A stretch of 56,038 bases of DNA from Anammoximicrobium sp032229885 (GCA_032229885.1 JAVYAJ010000385.1:1-56038); one strand, 5' to 3'; shown: positions 26,737 through 36,143, numbered from the stretch's first letter. Made by a program: numbers and translations. Notes: generated by a model from the letters alone, not told the origin.

Positions 26737-28245
26737 TCAAAACCGATCAGCCAACAAGTAATACATTTCGTTCCAACGGAGTTCTTTTTTGAACTCCGAC
26801 ACCCGGGTGTCGCTATCGATTTGCAGAAGTTCGACGTCGGCCATCTCGGCAAAATCTTCCAAGTGCGCGGCGGTCAACGCTTGACTGAAAGCCGTATGGT
26901 GGGCGCCGCCCGCCAGGATCCAGGCGGCCGCCGCCGTTTTCAAGTCCGGCCGCGGCCTCCACAACGCGCGAGCCACCGGCAGCCGAGGCAGCGGCTCGGT
27001 CGGCGCCACGGCGTCCACCTCGTTGACCACCAGGCGAAAGCGATTGCCCACATCGATCATCGCCGCGTTGACCGCCGGTCCGGCCGCCGCCGCGAAGACC
27101 AGGCGGACCGGGTCTTCTTTGCCGCCGATCTGCAACGGATGGATCTCCAGCGATGGCCGTGCGCCGCTGAGCGACGGGCAGACCTCGAGCATGTGCGCGC
27201 CCAGAACCATCATTCCGGCCGGGTCGAAGTGATAGGTATAGTCCTCCATGAAAGACGTGCCGCCGGACAAACCGGCGGCCATGACCTTCATGGCTCGCAC
27301 CAGCGCCGCGGTCTTCCAATCGCCCTCGGCGCCGAAGCCATAGCCTTCGGCCATCAGGCGCTGGACCGCCAGGCCGGGCAGTTGGCGCAGGCCGTGCAGA
27401 TTCTCGAACGTGTCGGTGAACGCTTGGAATCCTCCCGCTTGGAGAAAGGCCCGCAGCCCGGCCTCGATTCGGGCCGCCTCGCGCAGCGCCGATCGCTGGT
27501 CCGCGCCCGGCCGTAGCGCCGCCGCCACGTCGTATCGGGCGTCGTACTCGTCCACCAGCCGATCGATCTCGCCGTCGCCGATCGCGCGGATATGCTCGAC
27601 GAGGTCCCCCATGCCGTATCCATTGACCGAGTAGCCCAGGCGAATCTGCGCGTCGACCTTGTCGCCCTCCGTCACCGCCACGTCGCGCATATTGTCGCCC
27701 AGGCGGGCGATCTTTGCGCCTTGAGCGTCGTGCCAGGCGCAGGCCGCGCGCGACCAGACGCCCAGACGCTCCAGGACGTCGGCGTCCTGCCAATGCCCGA
27801 CCACGACCTTTCGCGCCCGCCGCATTCGGCTACATAGGAACCCGAACTCCCGGCAGCCATGCGCCGACTGGTTCAGGTTCATAAAGTCCATGTCGATCGA
27901 ATCCCATGGGATGTCGCGGTTGAACTGCGTGTGCAGGTGAGCCAACGGCTTGTTCAACGCCCGCAGTCCGCCGATCCACATCCTGGCCGGCGAAAAAGTG
28001 TGCATCCAGGCGATCAGGCCGACGCAGCGTCGATTCTGGTTCGCTTCCAGGCACAGATCGGCGATCGACTCGGCGGTGGTCAGGACCGGTTTGAACACGA
28101 CGCGGATCGGAATTTCCGCCGCTTGGTCCAACGCTCGAGCGATGATTTCCGAATGCGCCGTGACCTGACAGAGCGCGGCCTCGCCATACAAATGCTGGCT
28201 GCCGGCGACAAACCAGGCTTCGAACGATTGCAGGTCGCGGATCAT
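26737..28245 (-). CDS. araA: L-arabinose isomerase
   Basis: Converts L-arabinose to L-ribulose. At 502 residues it matches the family length. The N-terminal WFVAGSQHLYG, DFMNLNQSAHG and the metal-site region FMEDYTYHFDP followed by VLGAHMLEVCPS are diagnostic. It is the last gene of an araB-araD-araA operon and overlaps araD by four bases. Near its 3' end a perfect 8-bp inverted repeat CGGAGTTC / GAACTCCG (26777-26798) surrounds six T (plus strand), within codons for EFKKELR. Confidence 0.96.
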   Translation of the reverse strand: MIRDLQSFEAWFVAGSQHLYGEAALCQVTAHSEIIARALDQAAEIPIRVVFKPVLTTAESIADLCLEANQNRRCVGLIAWMHTFSPARMWIGGLRALNKPLAHLHTQFNRDIPWDSIDMDFMNLNQSAHGCREFGFLCSRMRRARKVVVGHWQDADVLERLGVWSRAACAWHDAQGAKIARLGDNMRDVAVTEGDKVDAQIRLGYSVNGYGMGDLVEHIRAIGDGEIDRLVDEYDARYDVAAALRPGADQRSALREAARIEAGLRAFLQAGGFQAFTDTFENLHGLRQLPGLAVQRLMAEGYGFGAEGDWKTAALVRAMKVMAAGLSGGTSFMEDYTYHFDPAGMMVLGAHMLEVCPSLSGARPSLEIHPLQIGGKEDPVRLVFAAAAGPAVNAAMIDVGNRFRLVVNEVDAVAPTEPLPRLPVARALWRPRPDLKTAAAAWILAGGAHHTAFSQALTAAHLEDFAEMADVELLQIDSDTRVSEFKKELRWNEMYYLLADRF

Positions 28246-28970
28246 GGCGAGGGTTCCTCGATTCGCTCGTCGGGCGACGACAGTCGTTGCCCGTAGTAGG
28301 CGTCCGGCCCGTGTTTACGCTGATGGTGCTTGTCCAGCACGTAAGCCTCCAGAGGCGGCGTCTGCGCGTCCAGCCGCAGTGTGCCCAGGGCGATCTCGGC
28401 GACCGTCTCGAGCGCGATTGCGTTGCGCAGCGAATCGGCGGGGTCCGTGCCCCACACGAACGGCGCGTGCCCGGCGACCAGCACGGCCGGCATCGTCCGA
28501 TGATCTAGATCCGCGAAACGTTCGACGATCACCACGCCTGTGTTCTCTTCGTAATCCGCCGCGACTTCGGCGGGACTCAGCGGCCGCGTCACCGGGACGG
28601 GGCCATAGAAATGATCCGCGTGGGTCGTGCCCAGACAAGGGATCTCGCAACGCGCCTGGGCGAACATCGTCGCGTGGCGGCTGTGCGTATGCGTAATTCC
28701 GCCGATGCCCGCGAAATGGCGATACAGCATCACGTGCGTCGGCGTATCCGACGACGGGCGCAGGTCGCCCTCGACCACCCGACCGTTCAGATCGACGACG
28801 ACCATGTCCGCCGGGCGCAGACGTTGGTACGGCACGCCGCTGGGTTTGATCACCACGAGATCGCGCTCGCGGTTGATGCCACTGATGTTGCCCCACGTCA
28901 GCGTCGCCAGCCCGCAGGCGGCCAGCTCGGCGTTGGCTTGGCAGACTTGGTCTCGAAGGTCGTCCAGCAT
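28242..28970 (-). CDS. araD: L-ribulose-5-phosphate 4-epimerase
   Basis: Epimerises L-ribulose 5-phosphate to D-xylulose 5-phosphate. The class II aldolase-like pattern is clear: LTWGNISG, KPSGVPY, the zinc-binding THTHSRHATMFAQA, TTHADHFYG and GHAPFVWG. The MLDDLRDQV start aligns with known AraD proteins, giving 242 residues; an ATG at 28985 overlapping the araB stop would add five. It overlaps araA by ATGA. A much longer open frame extending into araB is a shadow. Confidence 0.95.
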   Translation of the reverse strand: MLDDLRDQVCQANAELAACGLATLTWGNISGINRERDLVVIKPSGVPYQRLRPADMVVVDLNGRVVEGDLRPSSDTPTHVMLYRHFAGIGGITHTHSRHATMFAQARCEIPCLGTTHADHFYGPVPVTRPLSPAEVAADYEENTGVVIVERFADLDHRTMPAVLVAGHAPFVWGTDPADSLRNAIALETVAEIALGTLRLDAQTPPLEAYVLDKHHQRKHGPDAYYGQRLSSPDERIEEPSP

Positions 28971-28981
28971 CGGGTCCGGCC

Positions 28982-30682
28982 TCATTTCTGGTGGCGGACG
29001 CGGTCGCGAATCGCGATCAGATCCTTCATCACCCGCGCCAACGACTCGGGCTGGCCGACGCCGCCAAAGGCGTCGTGCAATCGTCGGTACAGCGGATACA
29101 GCTCGGCATAGATCCGGGCATGTTGTTTGATCGGCGTAAACACGACGTCCTTGACGCCGGTCATTTTTCGCTGGGCCTGCTCGACGCGTCGATACGCGCC
29201 GCCGACCACAGCGCCCAGAATGGCCGCGCCGAGCGCGCAGGTCTGCGCCGCGCGGCTGATCCTCATCGGCCGATTGCAGACGTCCGCATAGATCTGCATC
29301 ACGAACGGATTCTTCTCGGCGATCCCGCCACAATTGACGACGTCCCGGACCTTGACACCGTACTCTTCGAACCGGTTCATGATCGTTAACGCCCCGAATG
29401 CCGTGGCCTCGATCAGCGCGCGATAGACCTCGGCAGCCGAGGTATGCAGGGTCTGGCCGACCAGCAATCCGCTCAGCAGCGGATCCACGAGGATCGTCCG
29501 GTTCCCGTTGTTCCAGTCCAATGCCAGCAGCCCGCTTTGGCCCGGCCGCAGCCGTGACGCCTCGGCGGTCAAGTTCGCGTGCGCATCGCCGCGGGCCGCG
29601 TAACGTCCCGGGGTCAAATGCTGGACGAACCAGTTGAAGATGTCGCCCACCGCGGATTGGCCGGCTTCCAATCCGTACATGCCCGGCACGATCGATCCCG
29701 GGACGATACCGCACAAGCCGGGGATGTCGGCCAACGGTTTGTCCTCCGGAACGACCATCATGTCGCACGCGCTGGTGCCCAGAATTTTGACCAGGGTTCC
29801 CGGCTTGATCCCCGCGCCCACGGCGCCCAGGTGCGCGTCGAAGGCGCCGACGGCCACCGGGACCCCGGCCGGCAAACCGACCTTCTGGGCGACCGCCGCC
29901 GCCAACCGGCCGGCCGGTTGGTCGGCCGGAACGGCCCGATCCGCGAATCGCTGACGAACGCGGACCAGGGCGGGATCCAATGACGCGAGAAACGCCTCGC
30001 TGGGCAACCCGCCCCAACGCTCGTTGTACATGGCTTTGTGCCCCGCCGCACACACGCCGCGGCGGAGCGTGTGCGGGTCGGTGTCGCCGGTGACAAACGC
30101 GGGAATGAAATCAGCCAGTTCGACCCAGGCATACGCGGCCGCGAACACCTTCGGCGCGGAACGTTTGCAGTGCAGGATCTTGGACCAGAACCATTCGCTC
30201 GAGTACGTTCCGCCGCACTTGGTCAAATACCGATCCGGATGTTCCGCGGCGCGGGCCGTGATCTCGGCCGCCTCGGCGTGCGCGGTGTGGTCCTTCCACA
30301 GCCACGCCTGGGCCGCCAGCTCGTCGCGGAACTCGGGCTGCAGGGCGATCGGCATTCCCGCCTGGTCGACGGGAATCGGCGTCGAGCCGGTCGTGTCGAC
30401 GCCGATGCCGATTACGTTCTCGGGGCTGAACCCGGCCGATCGGCGCGCCGCGCTCACCGCCCGTCTGACCGCGACCAAAAAGCCGTCGATATAGTCAGCC
30501 GGGTTTTGTCGAGCTAGATTGGGATCGCGCGGATCGAGCAGAATCCCGGCCTCGCCACTGGCGTACCGGTGGACGTGCGTGCCGACCTCCGATCCGTCCG
30601 CCACATCCACGACCAACGCTCGCACGCTGTTGGTCCCGTAGTCCACCCCGATCGAAAACCGTCGACTTGCAGACTTGGCCAT
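28982..30682 (-). CDS. araB: Ribulokinase
   Basis: Phosphorylates L-ribulose with ATP. A FGGY-family kinase of 566 residues, the same length as E. coli AraB. IGVDYGTNSVRALVVD begins the protein; GVDTTGSTPIP, GAFDAHLGAVG and NCGGIAEKNPFVMQ are conserved. ATG 30682 fits the family start; the frame extends upstream to 30817 without support. First gene of the araBDA operon. A weak promoter candidate (TTGTCA about 60 bp upstream) was seen. No AraC or GntR regulator lies beside it. Confidence 0.95.
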   Translation of the reverse strand: MAKSASRRFSIGVDYGTNSVRALVVDVADGSEVGTHVHRYASGEAGILLDPRDPNLARQNPADYIDGFLVAVRRAVSAARRSAGFSPENVIGIGVDTTGSTPIPVDQAGMPIALQPEFRDELAAQAWLWKDHTAHAEAAEITARAAEHPDRYLTKCGGTYSSEWFWSKILHCKRSAPKVFAAAYAWVELADFIPAFVTGDTDPHTLRRGVCAAGHKAMYNERWGGLPSEAFLASLDPALVRVRQRFADRAVPADQPAGRLAAAVAQKVGLPAGVPVAVGAFDAHLGAVGAGIKPGTLVKILGTSACDMMVVPEDKPLADIPGLCGIVPGSIVPGMYGLEAGQSAVGDIFNWFVQHLTPGRYAARGDAHANLTAEASRLRPGQSGLLALDWNNGNRTILVDPLLSGLLVGQTLHTSAAEVYRALIEATAFGALTIMNRFEEYGVKVRDVVNCGGIAEKNPFVMQIYADVCNRPMRISRAAQTCALGAAILGAVVGGAYRRVEQAQRKMTGVKDVVFTPIKQHARIYAELYPLYRRLHDAFGGVGQPESLARVMKDLIAIRDRVRHQK

Positions 30683-30897
30683 CGCTCGCCGCCCGTTCCA
30701 GAGATTGTCGTGACACGTCCAGGCTAACAGGCTATCCGATAACAAACCCGGTTGACAAGTCAGGCAGCTTGCACGGACGGCGGATTCGCCGCCACCGCCC
30801 GCCCTGATCGCGGACAATCGGCGAGGGCGCGCAGCCGCACGTGGCTGCCGCGAAACGGACGAATGTCATGCATCGGCCGGCACGCCGCGTTTTGCCA

Positions 30898-31755
30898 TCA
30901 GCCGCGCTGCTGGACCCACCGCTGAAAGCCCTGCTGCCAGCGAAAACTCGTACGCCCACTGGCGTAGGCCAGCAAGGTGAACACGACCAGCATCCCCAGG
31001 CACCACGCGCTGGCGCCGGCCCTCGGCCCGGCATCGGCGAGTTCCAGAAACAGGACCAGTTGGCTGTGCGGCCGCGCCAGAATCAACGCGCCCAACGCGG
31101 CCGCATATCCTGCGGCGAGGGCCAGCGTCACGGCCGAGACCACGCGCAACGTGCTCCAATCGGGCAGTTGACAGAGATACGCGGCGTAGACGAGCTGCAA
31201 GCCGCTGGCCAACGTCAGGACCTGCGCCCAGCGGGCCATGCCGAGCGCGCCGTGCTCGTGGACGCGTTGCGTCACTTCCACCAGCACGGGGATCAGGCTG
31301 ATCACGGCCGCGGCAGCCAGCCACAGGCCGATCTTGTAAGCCCCCCATCGCAGCCGCCACGCAGGTTCGGCGGCGGGCAGCGCGGGTTCGGATGATTCAC
31401 GCGGATCCGCGGCTCCCACACTCGGCGCGGCGTGCGGCGGAATGCGTAGCGGTGGTGGCTCGGCCAGACGATCGTCAGCCGCCGCCACGAGGTCGGACGT
31501 CTCGCCCTGTGTCCTGTCGGCCGAGCCGCGCGCGCTCGACGGCGGCTGCGGCGCATTCGGCGGTACGTTCGGTGGGAGCGGCGGCGGGGTCGGAACGCAA
31601 GCCGCAACGAGGGCTGGCTCGGTCACATCGCCCGCAGGCACGCGGCGGGCCGTCGTCTCCCAACCACAGTACGGACAGCGGATCGGGTCCCCGGCGGCTC
31701 CTTGGCCAGCGTCGATCCGACGTTGGCATGACGGGCACGGCACACTCTGAATCAT
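30898..31755 (-). CDS. Zinc-ribbon membrane protein of unknown function
   Basis: A 285-residue protein opening with a zinc ribbon (CPSC at residues about 7-10, then CPYC near 28), followed by a Pro/Ala-rich linker and four hydrophobic helices in the C-terminal half, for example LWLAAAAVISLIPVLVEV and VVSAVTLALAAGYAAALGALIL. Such zinc-ribbon plus membrane architectures are frequent and mostly uncharacterised in Planctomycetota. The ATG at 31755 directly precedes the ribbon. It lies between araB and phoU on the same strand, with over 200 bp on both sides. Confidence 0.6.
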   Translation of the reverse strand: MIQSVPCPSCQRRIDAGQGAAGDPIRCPYCGWETTARRVPAGDVTEPALVAACVPTPPPLPPNVPPNAPQPPSSARGSADRTQGETSDLVAAADDRLAEPPPLRIPPHAAPSVGAADPRESSEPALPAAEPAWRLRWGAYKIGLWLAAAAVISLIPVLVEVTQRVHEHGALGMARWAQVLTLASGLQLVYAAYLCQLPDWSTLRVVSAVTLALAAGYAAALGALILARPHSQLVLFLELADAGPRAGASAWCLGMLVVFTLLAYASGRTSFRWQQGFQRWVQQRG

Positions 31756-31986
31756 CTGGCTGCCCTTCGTGCTCGGGCCAATGTCCGGTGGACGGCGCTC
31801 GGCGAGCGTCTGCCGAGACCTGAGAATCGAGGGACGCGCCCCGGCGGTTCGCGCCAGGCGACGCCATCCGTCCACAGGCGGAGACTCGCTCCGTCGCGCC
31901 CACGGCGCCCGTGAAGGCTTGCTAGCCGCGTCAGGCAATCCACGTTGTTTGCGTTTCGTGGCACAGCGCAGCTCCCGGCGTCGAAC

Positions 31987-32688
31987 TCATCCTGCCGGCT
32001 CCGGCTGATTCCAAGGCTTCGGCCGCTTGTGGCGCACGTCGTCGCCCTTGACCATGTAGATCACCTCTTTGCAGATGTTCGTCGCCTGGTCGGCGATCCG
32101 CTCGAGATAGCGGGCGATCAGGATCTGGGCCACCGCATCCGCGATGCCGGTCGCGCCGGACAGCACCTGGCGCAAGACTTCATCCGTGAGCAGCTCGTTG
32201 ATCACCTGATCGTTCATGGCGTCGATGAGGTCGTCGCGCTCGCGGGTCGCGATGGCCTTGTCCAAGTTCTTGGAAAAGAAAGCGTCGGCGGCCTCGTCGA
32301 CGATCTCGAGGACCATGTCCGCCATCTTCGTGACGTCGGGCAGCACGGGGTGTGAAGCGGGGGGGCTGCGCATCATCTTCAAGGACTGGACGATGTTGAC
32401 GACCTGATCGCCCATGCGCTCGAGCTGCGCGGTGACGTGCGTACAGACCAGTACAAACCGCAGATCCTTGGCCACCGGGCCGTAGACGGTCAACATGCGA
32501 ATGGCCTGGCGATCGATCTGCGTCTGCATCCGATTCAGGCGACCTTCGGCCTCATAGACCTCTGGCAGCCGATCGCGCGTGCGGTCCTTGATCGCCTCGA
32601 CCATCAGCGCGACCATCTCGCGGGCCAGGTTGGCCATCTCGCTCAGATCCCGCAGTACGGCCATCAGTTCGTTATCGAACTTTTTCAT
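31987..32688 (-). CDS. phoU: Phosphate signalling protein PhoU
   Basis: A 233-residue all-helical protein with two PhoU repeats: EMANLAREMVALMVEAI then RMQTQIDRQAIRMLTVYGPVAKDLR in the first and LERIADQATNICKEVIYMVKG in the second. The conserved ERMGDQ and ERIADQATN motifs bind metal clusters in family members. PhoU represses phosphate uptake and PhoR signalling when phosphate is plentiful. It is the last gene of the pst operon, 23 bp after pstB1. Confidence 0.95.
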   Translation of the reverse strand: MKKFDNELMAVLRDLSEMANLAREMVALMVEAIKDRTRDRLPEVYEAEGRLNRMQTQIDRQAIRMLTVYGPVAKDLRFVLVCTHVTAQLERMGDQVVNIVQSLKMMRSPPASHPVLPDVTKMADMVLEIVDEAADAFFSKNLDKAIATRERDDLIDAMNDQVINELLTDEVLRQVLSGATGIADAVAQILIARYLERIADQATNICKEVIYMVKGDDVRHKRPKPWNQPEPAG

Positions 32689-32711
32689 CGTGCGAACTCC
32701 TCACTGTCCCA

Positions 32712-33503
32712 CTATCCGTAGCGCCCCTCAATATACATTTCCGTCTGCTCTCGACGAGGATTGAAAAAGATTTGCTCCGTCGGTCCATGCTCGATCAGCT
32801 CGCCCATCAGCATGAAGATGCATTCGTCCGACGCCCGGCGGGCCTGGGCCATGTTGTGCGTGACGATGACCACGGTGTACCGCTGTCGCAGGCTGTCCAG
32901 CAGCTCTTCGATCTTTTCGGTCCCCGCCGCGTCCAGCGCCGAACAAGGCTCGTCCATCAGGATGATCCGCGGCTTGAGCGGCAACAGGCGAGCAATGCAC
33001 AGTTTCTGCTGCTGTTCGAGCGTCAGACCTGTCGCCCGCTGGCGCAGCCGGTCCTTGACGTCGTCCCACAGGCCTACCTCGCAGAGCGCCGTCTCGACCA
33101 GTTCCTGCCGCAGACGCCGCGGCAGGTCATGGCGATACGAGTGGACGCGGGCCCCGAACAACACGTTTTCAAAGATCGAAATCGGCAGCGGATTGGGCCG
33201 TTGAAACACCATCCCGACTGTCTTTCGCAGCTCGCTCAGCGAGACGCCCGGATCGTAGATGTTGCGCCCCAAGATCGTGATCTGCCCGGTCGTCGTCACG
33301 TTCCCATAACGCTCGTTGATCCGATTAAAGCAGCGGAGCAACGAAGTCTTGCCGCATCCCGACGGACCGATCAGGCTGGTGATCATGCCCGGCGCGATGT
33401 TCGTGGTGATGTTTTTCAGCGCTTGAAAGTTTCCGTACCACAGACTCAAATCGGTGGTCTGGATACTGAATCCACCGGGCGCGGCGCGGGGGATGGACTC
33501 CAT
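32712..33503 (-). CDS. pstB: Phosphate ABC transporter ATPase PstB, degenerate signature motif
   Basis: A 263-residue ABC ATPase clearly of PstB type (LLRCFNRIN, GELIEHGPTEQIF, final EGRYG). Walker A GPSGCGKT (46-53), Q-loop Gln101, Walker B with Asp184-Glu185, DEPCSALD and switch His216 are all intact. The ABC signature, normally LSGGQ, reads LTLEQ (160-164). It therefore can bind and hydrolyse ATP but cannot supply a normal signature to a partner, whereas the adjacent PstB2 can. The start overlaps pstB2's stop by one base (TGATG). Confidence 0.93.
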   Translation of the reverse strand: MESIPRAAPGGFSIQTTDLSLWYGNFQALKNITTNIAPGMITSLIGPSGCGKTSLLRCFNRINERYGNVTTTGQITILGRNIYDPGVSLSELRKTVGMVFQRPNPLPISIFENVLFGARVHSYRHDLPRRLRQELVETALCEVGLWDDVKDRLRQRATGLTLEQQQKLCIARLLPLKPRIILMDEPCSALDAAGTEKIEELLDSLRQRYTVVIVTHNMAQARRASDECIFMLMGELIEHGPTEQIFFNPRREQTEMYIEGRYG

Positions 33504-34255
33504 CAGCCGAACCCTCCCGTGACGTATTCATAGGTCAGCGGGTGGGCGGGATTCTCGAACAGCTTTTCCGTTTCCGCGACCTCGACCACCTGCGAGTTGT
33601 TCAGAAAGGCGGTGACGTCCGCCAGCCGGTGCGCCTGCTGGACCAGGTTCGTAGCCAGGACGATGGTCATCTCGTGTTTCAGTTCCAGCAGCACATCCTC
33701 GATCTTCATCGTGGTGACCGGGTCGATGGCGATGGAGAATTCGTCCAGGCACAGGATCTGGGGGCGGTGCGACAGCGCCCGAGCCAGCGTCAGACGCTGT
33801 TGCTGGCCGCCGGACAGCTTGGTCCCCAGCGTATCCAGCCGATCTTTGACCCCATCCCACAACATCGCCTGACGCAGGCACTTCTCGACCAGCGCCTCCA
33901 GCTCGGCCCGGTTGCGCACGCCGGCTCGTCGCGGCGCGTACGCCACGTTGTCGAACACGCTCATCGGCAGCCCCACGGGCAGCGGGAACACCATGCCCAC
34001 GCGCCGTCGCAAGGCATAGGGATTGCGCATCCGGTTCACGTCCTGGCCATCGACCAGCACGCGACCTTGGACGCGAGCCGAAGAGACAAAGTCGATCGTG
34101 CGGTTGATGCATTTCAGGAGCGTCGTCTTGCCCGAGTTCGCCGGGCCGATGATCGCAAAGATCTGCCCCGGCAGGATGTCCAGACAGACGTCGCGCAGCG
34201 CCGTTTTGGCCCCGTAGTTCACGGTCACATGCTCGAACTGGACGCGGGCCGCCAT
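33503..34255 (-). CDS. Second PstB-type ATPase, degenerate catalytic motifs
   Basis: A 250-residue ABC ATPase related to PstB (LLKCINRTIDF, C-terminal YVTGGFG). The signature LSGGQ (147-151) and Walker A Lys43 are intact. The Q-loop Gln is replaced by Pro91 (VFPLPV), the switch His by Asn203 (LATNLVQQ), and the segment after Walker B reads DEFSIAID instead of DEPxSALD. These changes predict poor hydrolysis at its own site but a working signature for the other subunit. It sits between pstA and pstB1, six bases after pstA's stop. Confidence 0.9.
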   Translation of the reverse strand: MAARVQFEHVTVNYGAKTALRDVCLDILPGQIFAIIGPANSGKTTLLKCINRTIDFVSSARVQGRVLVDGQDVNRMRNPYALRRRVGMVFPLPVGLPMSVFDNVAYAPRRAGVRNRAELEALVEKCLRQAMLWDGVKDRLDTLGTKLSGGQQQRLTLARALSHRPQILCLDEFSIAIDPVTTMKIEDVLLELKHEMTIVLATNLVQQAHRLADVTAFLNNSQVVEVAETEKLFENPAHPLTYEYVTGGFG

Positions 34256-34261
34256 CGAGAC

Positions 34262-35206
34262 TCACCACCTTTTTCGCGAACGTAGATACGTCCGCAGGCC
34301 GATCGACACGCTGTTGACCGCCAACACCAGGGCGATCAATACGAACGCCGTGCCGTATTGAAGTTCGTCCGAAGCTCCGCGCACCTGCGTGGCGAGCGTG
34401 AACAGATGCATGGAAAGCGCCATGCACCGATCGCCCAAGCCATAGGGAACAAAAGACCGCCAACCGGTGTCCGGGATCGGCGTGAAGAACACGGCGCCGG
34501 TGAACAGGATCGGCGCCGTCTCGCCCGCGGCTCGCGAGACCTGCAGGATTACGCCGGTCAGAATTCCGCTGATCGAATTGGGCAGCACGATCGTGCGAAT
34601 CGTCTGCCATCGCGACGCGCCCAGATTCCAGCACGCTTCGCGAAAAGCCATCGGCACGGCCGCCAACGCCTCGCGCGTACTGGTGATGATCACCGGCAGG
34701 GTCATCACGGCCAACGTACAGGACGCCGCCAACAGCGACCGGCCCATTCCGGCAAACAGGACGAACGCGCCGACGCCGAACAGCGCGTGGACAATGCTGG
34801 GCACGCCGGCCAGATTGACCACCCCCAGATTTACGACCCGTGTCAACCAGGTGTCGCCCGCGTATTCGTTCAAATACACGCCCGCCAGAATGCCGATCGG
34901 GGCCGCCACCAACAGCGAGATCAAGACCAGGAAAAACGTCCCGACCAACGGCGCCCAGAGCCCTCCGGCAGTCATGAAATGCCGCGGATTCTCCCAGATC
35001 AGCGCCGGCGACAACACGGGCCAGGCGTGGACGAGAATGTGGCCAAGGATCAGGAACACGGGGATGACCAACCCGATCGTCATCGCCAACAACACATAGC
35101 GGGCAACGGTCTCCTTGACGTTTTTCCACCGCTCGAGCGGCGAAGGCGCAAAGACCTCGCAAGCGGCGGGCTTGGCGTCGAGGCTCGTGTCAGCCGTTTC
35201 GGTCAC
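34262..35206 (-). CDS. pstA: Phosphate ABC transporter permease PstA
   Basis: A 314-residue inner-membrane permease with six TM helices; the coupling-loop region EALAAVPMAFREACWNLGAS matches the EAA motif that contacts the ATPase. The N-terminal 35 residues are cytoplasmic. LAGVPSIVHALFGVGAF is a typical PstA segment. It overlaps pstC by 17 bases. The start ATG at 35206 lies within pstC's end. Confidence 0.95.
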   Translation of the reverse strand: MTETADTSLDAKPAACEVFAPSPLERWKNVKETVARYVLLAMTIGLVIPVFLILGHILVHAWPVLSPALIWENPRHFMTAGGLWAPLVGTFFLVLISLLVAAPIGILAGVYLNEYAGDTWLTRVVNLGVVNLAGVPSIVHALFGVGAFVLFAGMGRSLLAASCTLAVMTLPVIITSTREALAAVPMAFREACWNLGASRWQTIRTIVLPNSISGILTGVILQVSRAAGETAPILFTGAVFFTPIPDTGWRSFVPYGLGDRCMALSMHLFTLATQVRGASDELQYGTAFVLIALVLAVNSVSIGLRTYLRSRKRW

Positions 35207-36143
35207 CGCCGACTCCTTTGACCGCCAGGTCCGCCGTGATGTTCACGGCGAACGAGATCGCGAACAGGACCAGCCCGATCACGAACAACACGCGGTAATG
35301 CGTCCCGCCGGCCACCACGTCGCCCAACTCGGCCGCCACGGTTGCCGTCAGCGTCCGGATCGGGTCCAACAAGCTGGTCGGGATCTGCACGGCGTGTCCC
35401 GTCGCCATCAGGACGGCCATCGTCTCGCCGATGGCTCGACCGACGCCCAGCAAAACGGCCGCCAGCAGGCCGTTCTTGGCCGCGGGAAACAGAACCCGAT
35501 AAACCGTCTCCCAGCGGCTGGCCCCCAGCGCCAAGGCCGCCTCGCGATACGAGTCCGGCACGGCCTTTAGCGCGTCTTCGCCGACCGAGACGATCACCGG
35601 AACGCTCATCAGCGCCAGAATGATTCCGCCGTTCAACAGATTGACGCCGACCGCCGCGCCCGTCAAGTGGATCAGCACCGGGCCGATCATCATATAGCCG
35701 ATAAAGCCCCACACGATCGACGGAATGGCAGCCAACAGCTCGATCACGACCTTCAACGTCTCGCGAACTCGGCTGTCGCAGAACTCGGACAGATACACGG
35801 CGGCCCCCAAGCCCAGCGGGACCGCCATCAGCATCGCCAGCCCGGTCACGGAAATGGTCCCGATCAGCAAGGCCAGAATTCCGTATTGCGGCCGGACGTC
35901 CGAGTCGGGGATCCAGTTCGGACTGGTGAAAAACTCGCGCAGATCCAGTCCTCCAAACAGGACGGGCGCAGCTTCGCGAAACACGAAGAAGAAGATGGCC
36001 GCCACCAACAGAATCGCGCTCCAGCCGCACAGCGCGATCGTCCACTCGATCAGCGGCTCGACCAGCAGCACGCCGCTGATCCGCGACTGCCGACGGCGCG
36101 GCCCGCGCGCCCAGCGGTCGGCGCTGGCAGGCGAATCATTCAT
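35190..36143 (-). CDS. pstC: Phosphate ABC transporter permease PstC
   Basis: A 317-residue permease with a cytoplasmic N-terminus, a TM helix (WTIALCGWSAILLVAAIFFFVF) and five more. Conserved: YLSEFCDSRVRETLKVVIELLAAIPSIVWGF-type region and the EAA loop DALKAVPDSYREAALALGAS. Pairs with PstA. The ATG at 36143 has GAGGCG upstream and overlaps pstS by eight bases; the longer frame to 36203 is not needed. Confidence 0.95.
   Translation of the reverse strand: MNDSPASADRWARGPRRRQSRISGVLLVEPLIEWTIALCGWSAILLVAAIFFFVFREAAPVLFGGLDLREFFTSPNWIPDSDVRPQYGILALLIGTISVTGLAMLMAVPLGLGAAVYLSEFCDSRVRETLKVVIELLAAIPSIVWGFIGYMMIGPVLIHLTGAAVGVNLLNGGIILALMSVPVIVSVGEDALKAVPDSYREAALALGASRWETVYRVLFPAAKNGLLAAVLLGVGRAIGETMAVLMATGHAVQIPTSLLDPIRTLTATVAAELGDVVAGGTHYRVLFVIGLVLFAISFAVNITADLAVKGVGGDRNG

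Noticed and set aside
26777..26798. Terminator inside araA (8-bp stem around T6)
   Set aside because: The T-run is the loop rather than following the stem, and the sequence codes for EFKKELR in frame within the conserved C-terminus.
28242..30053. A 603-residue minus-strand frame covering araD and part of araB
   Set aside because: Only its last 242 residues match a family (AraD). The upstream part is Gly/Arg-rich and is a shadow of araB in another frame.
33528..35162. A 544-residue minus-strand frame overlapping pstA and pstB2
   Set aside because: The real genes there have full ABC transporter motifs; this frame is their shifted reading.
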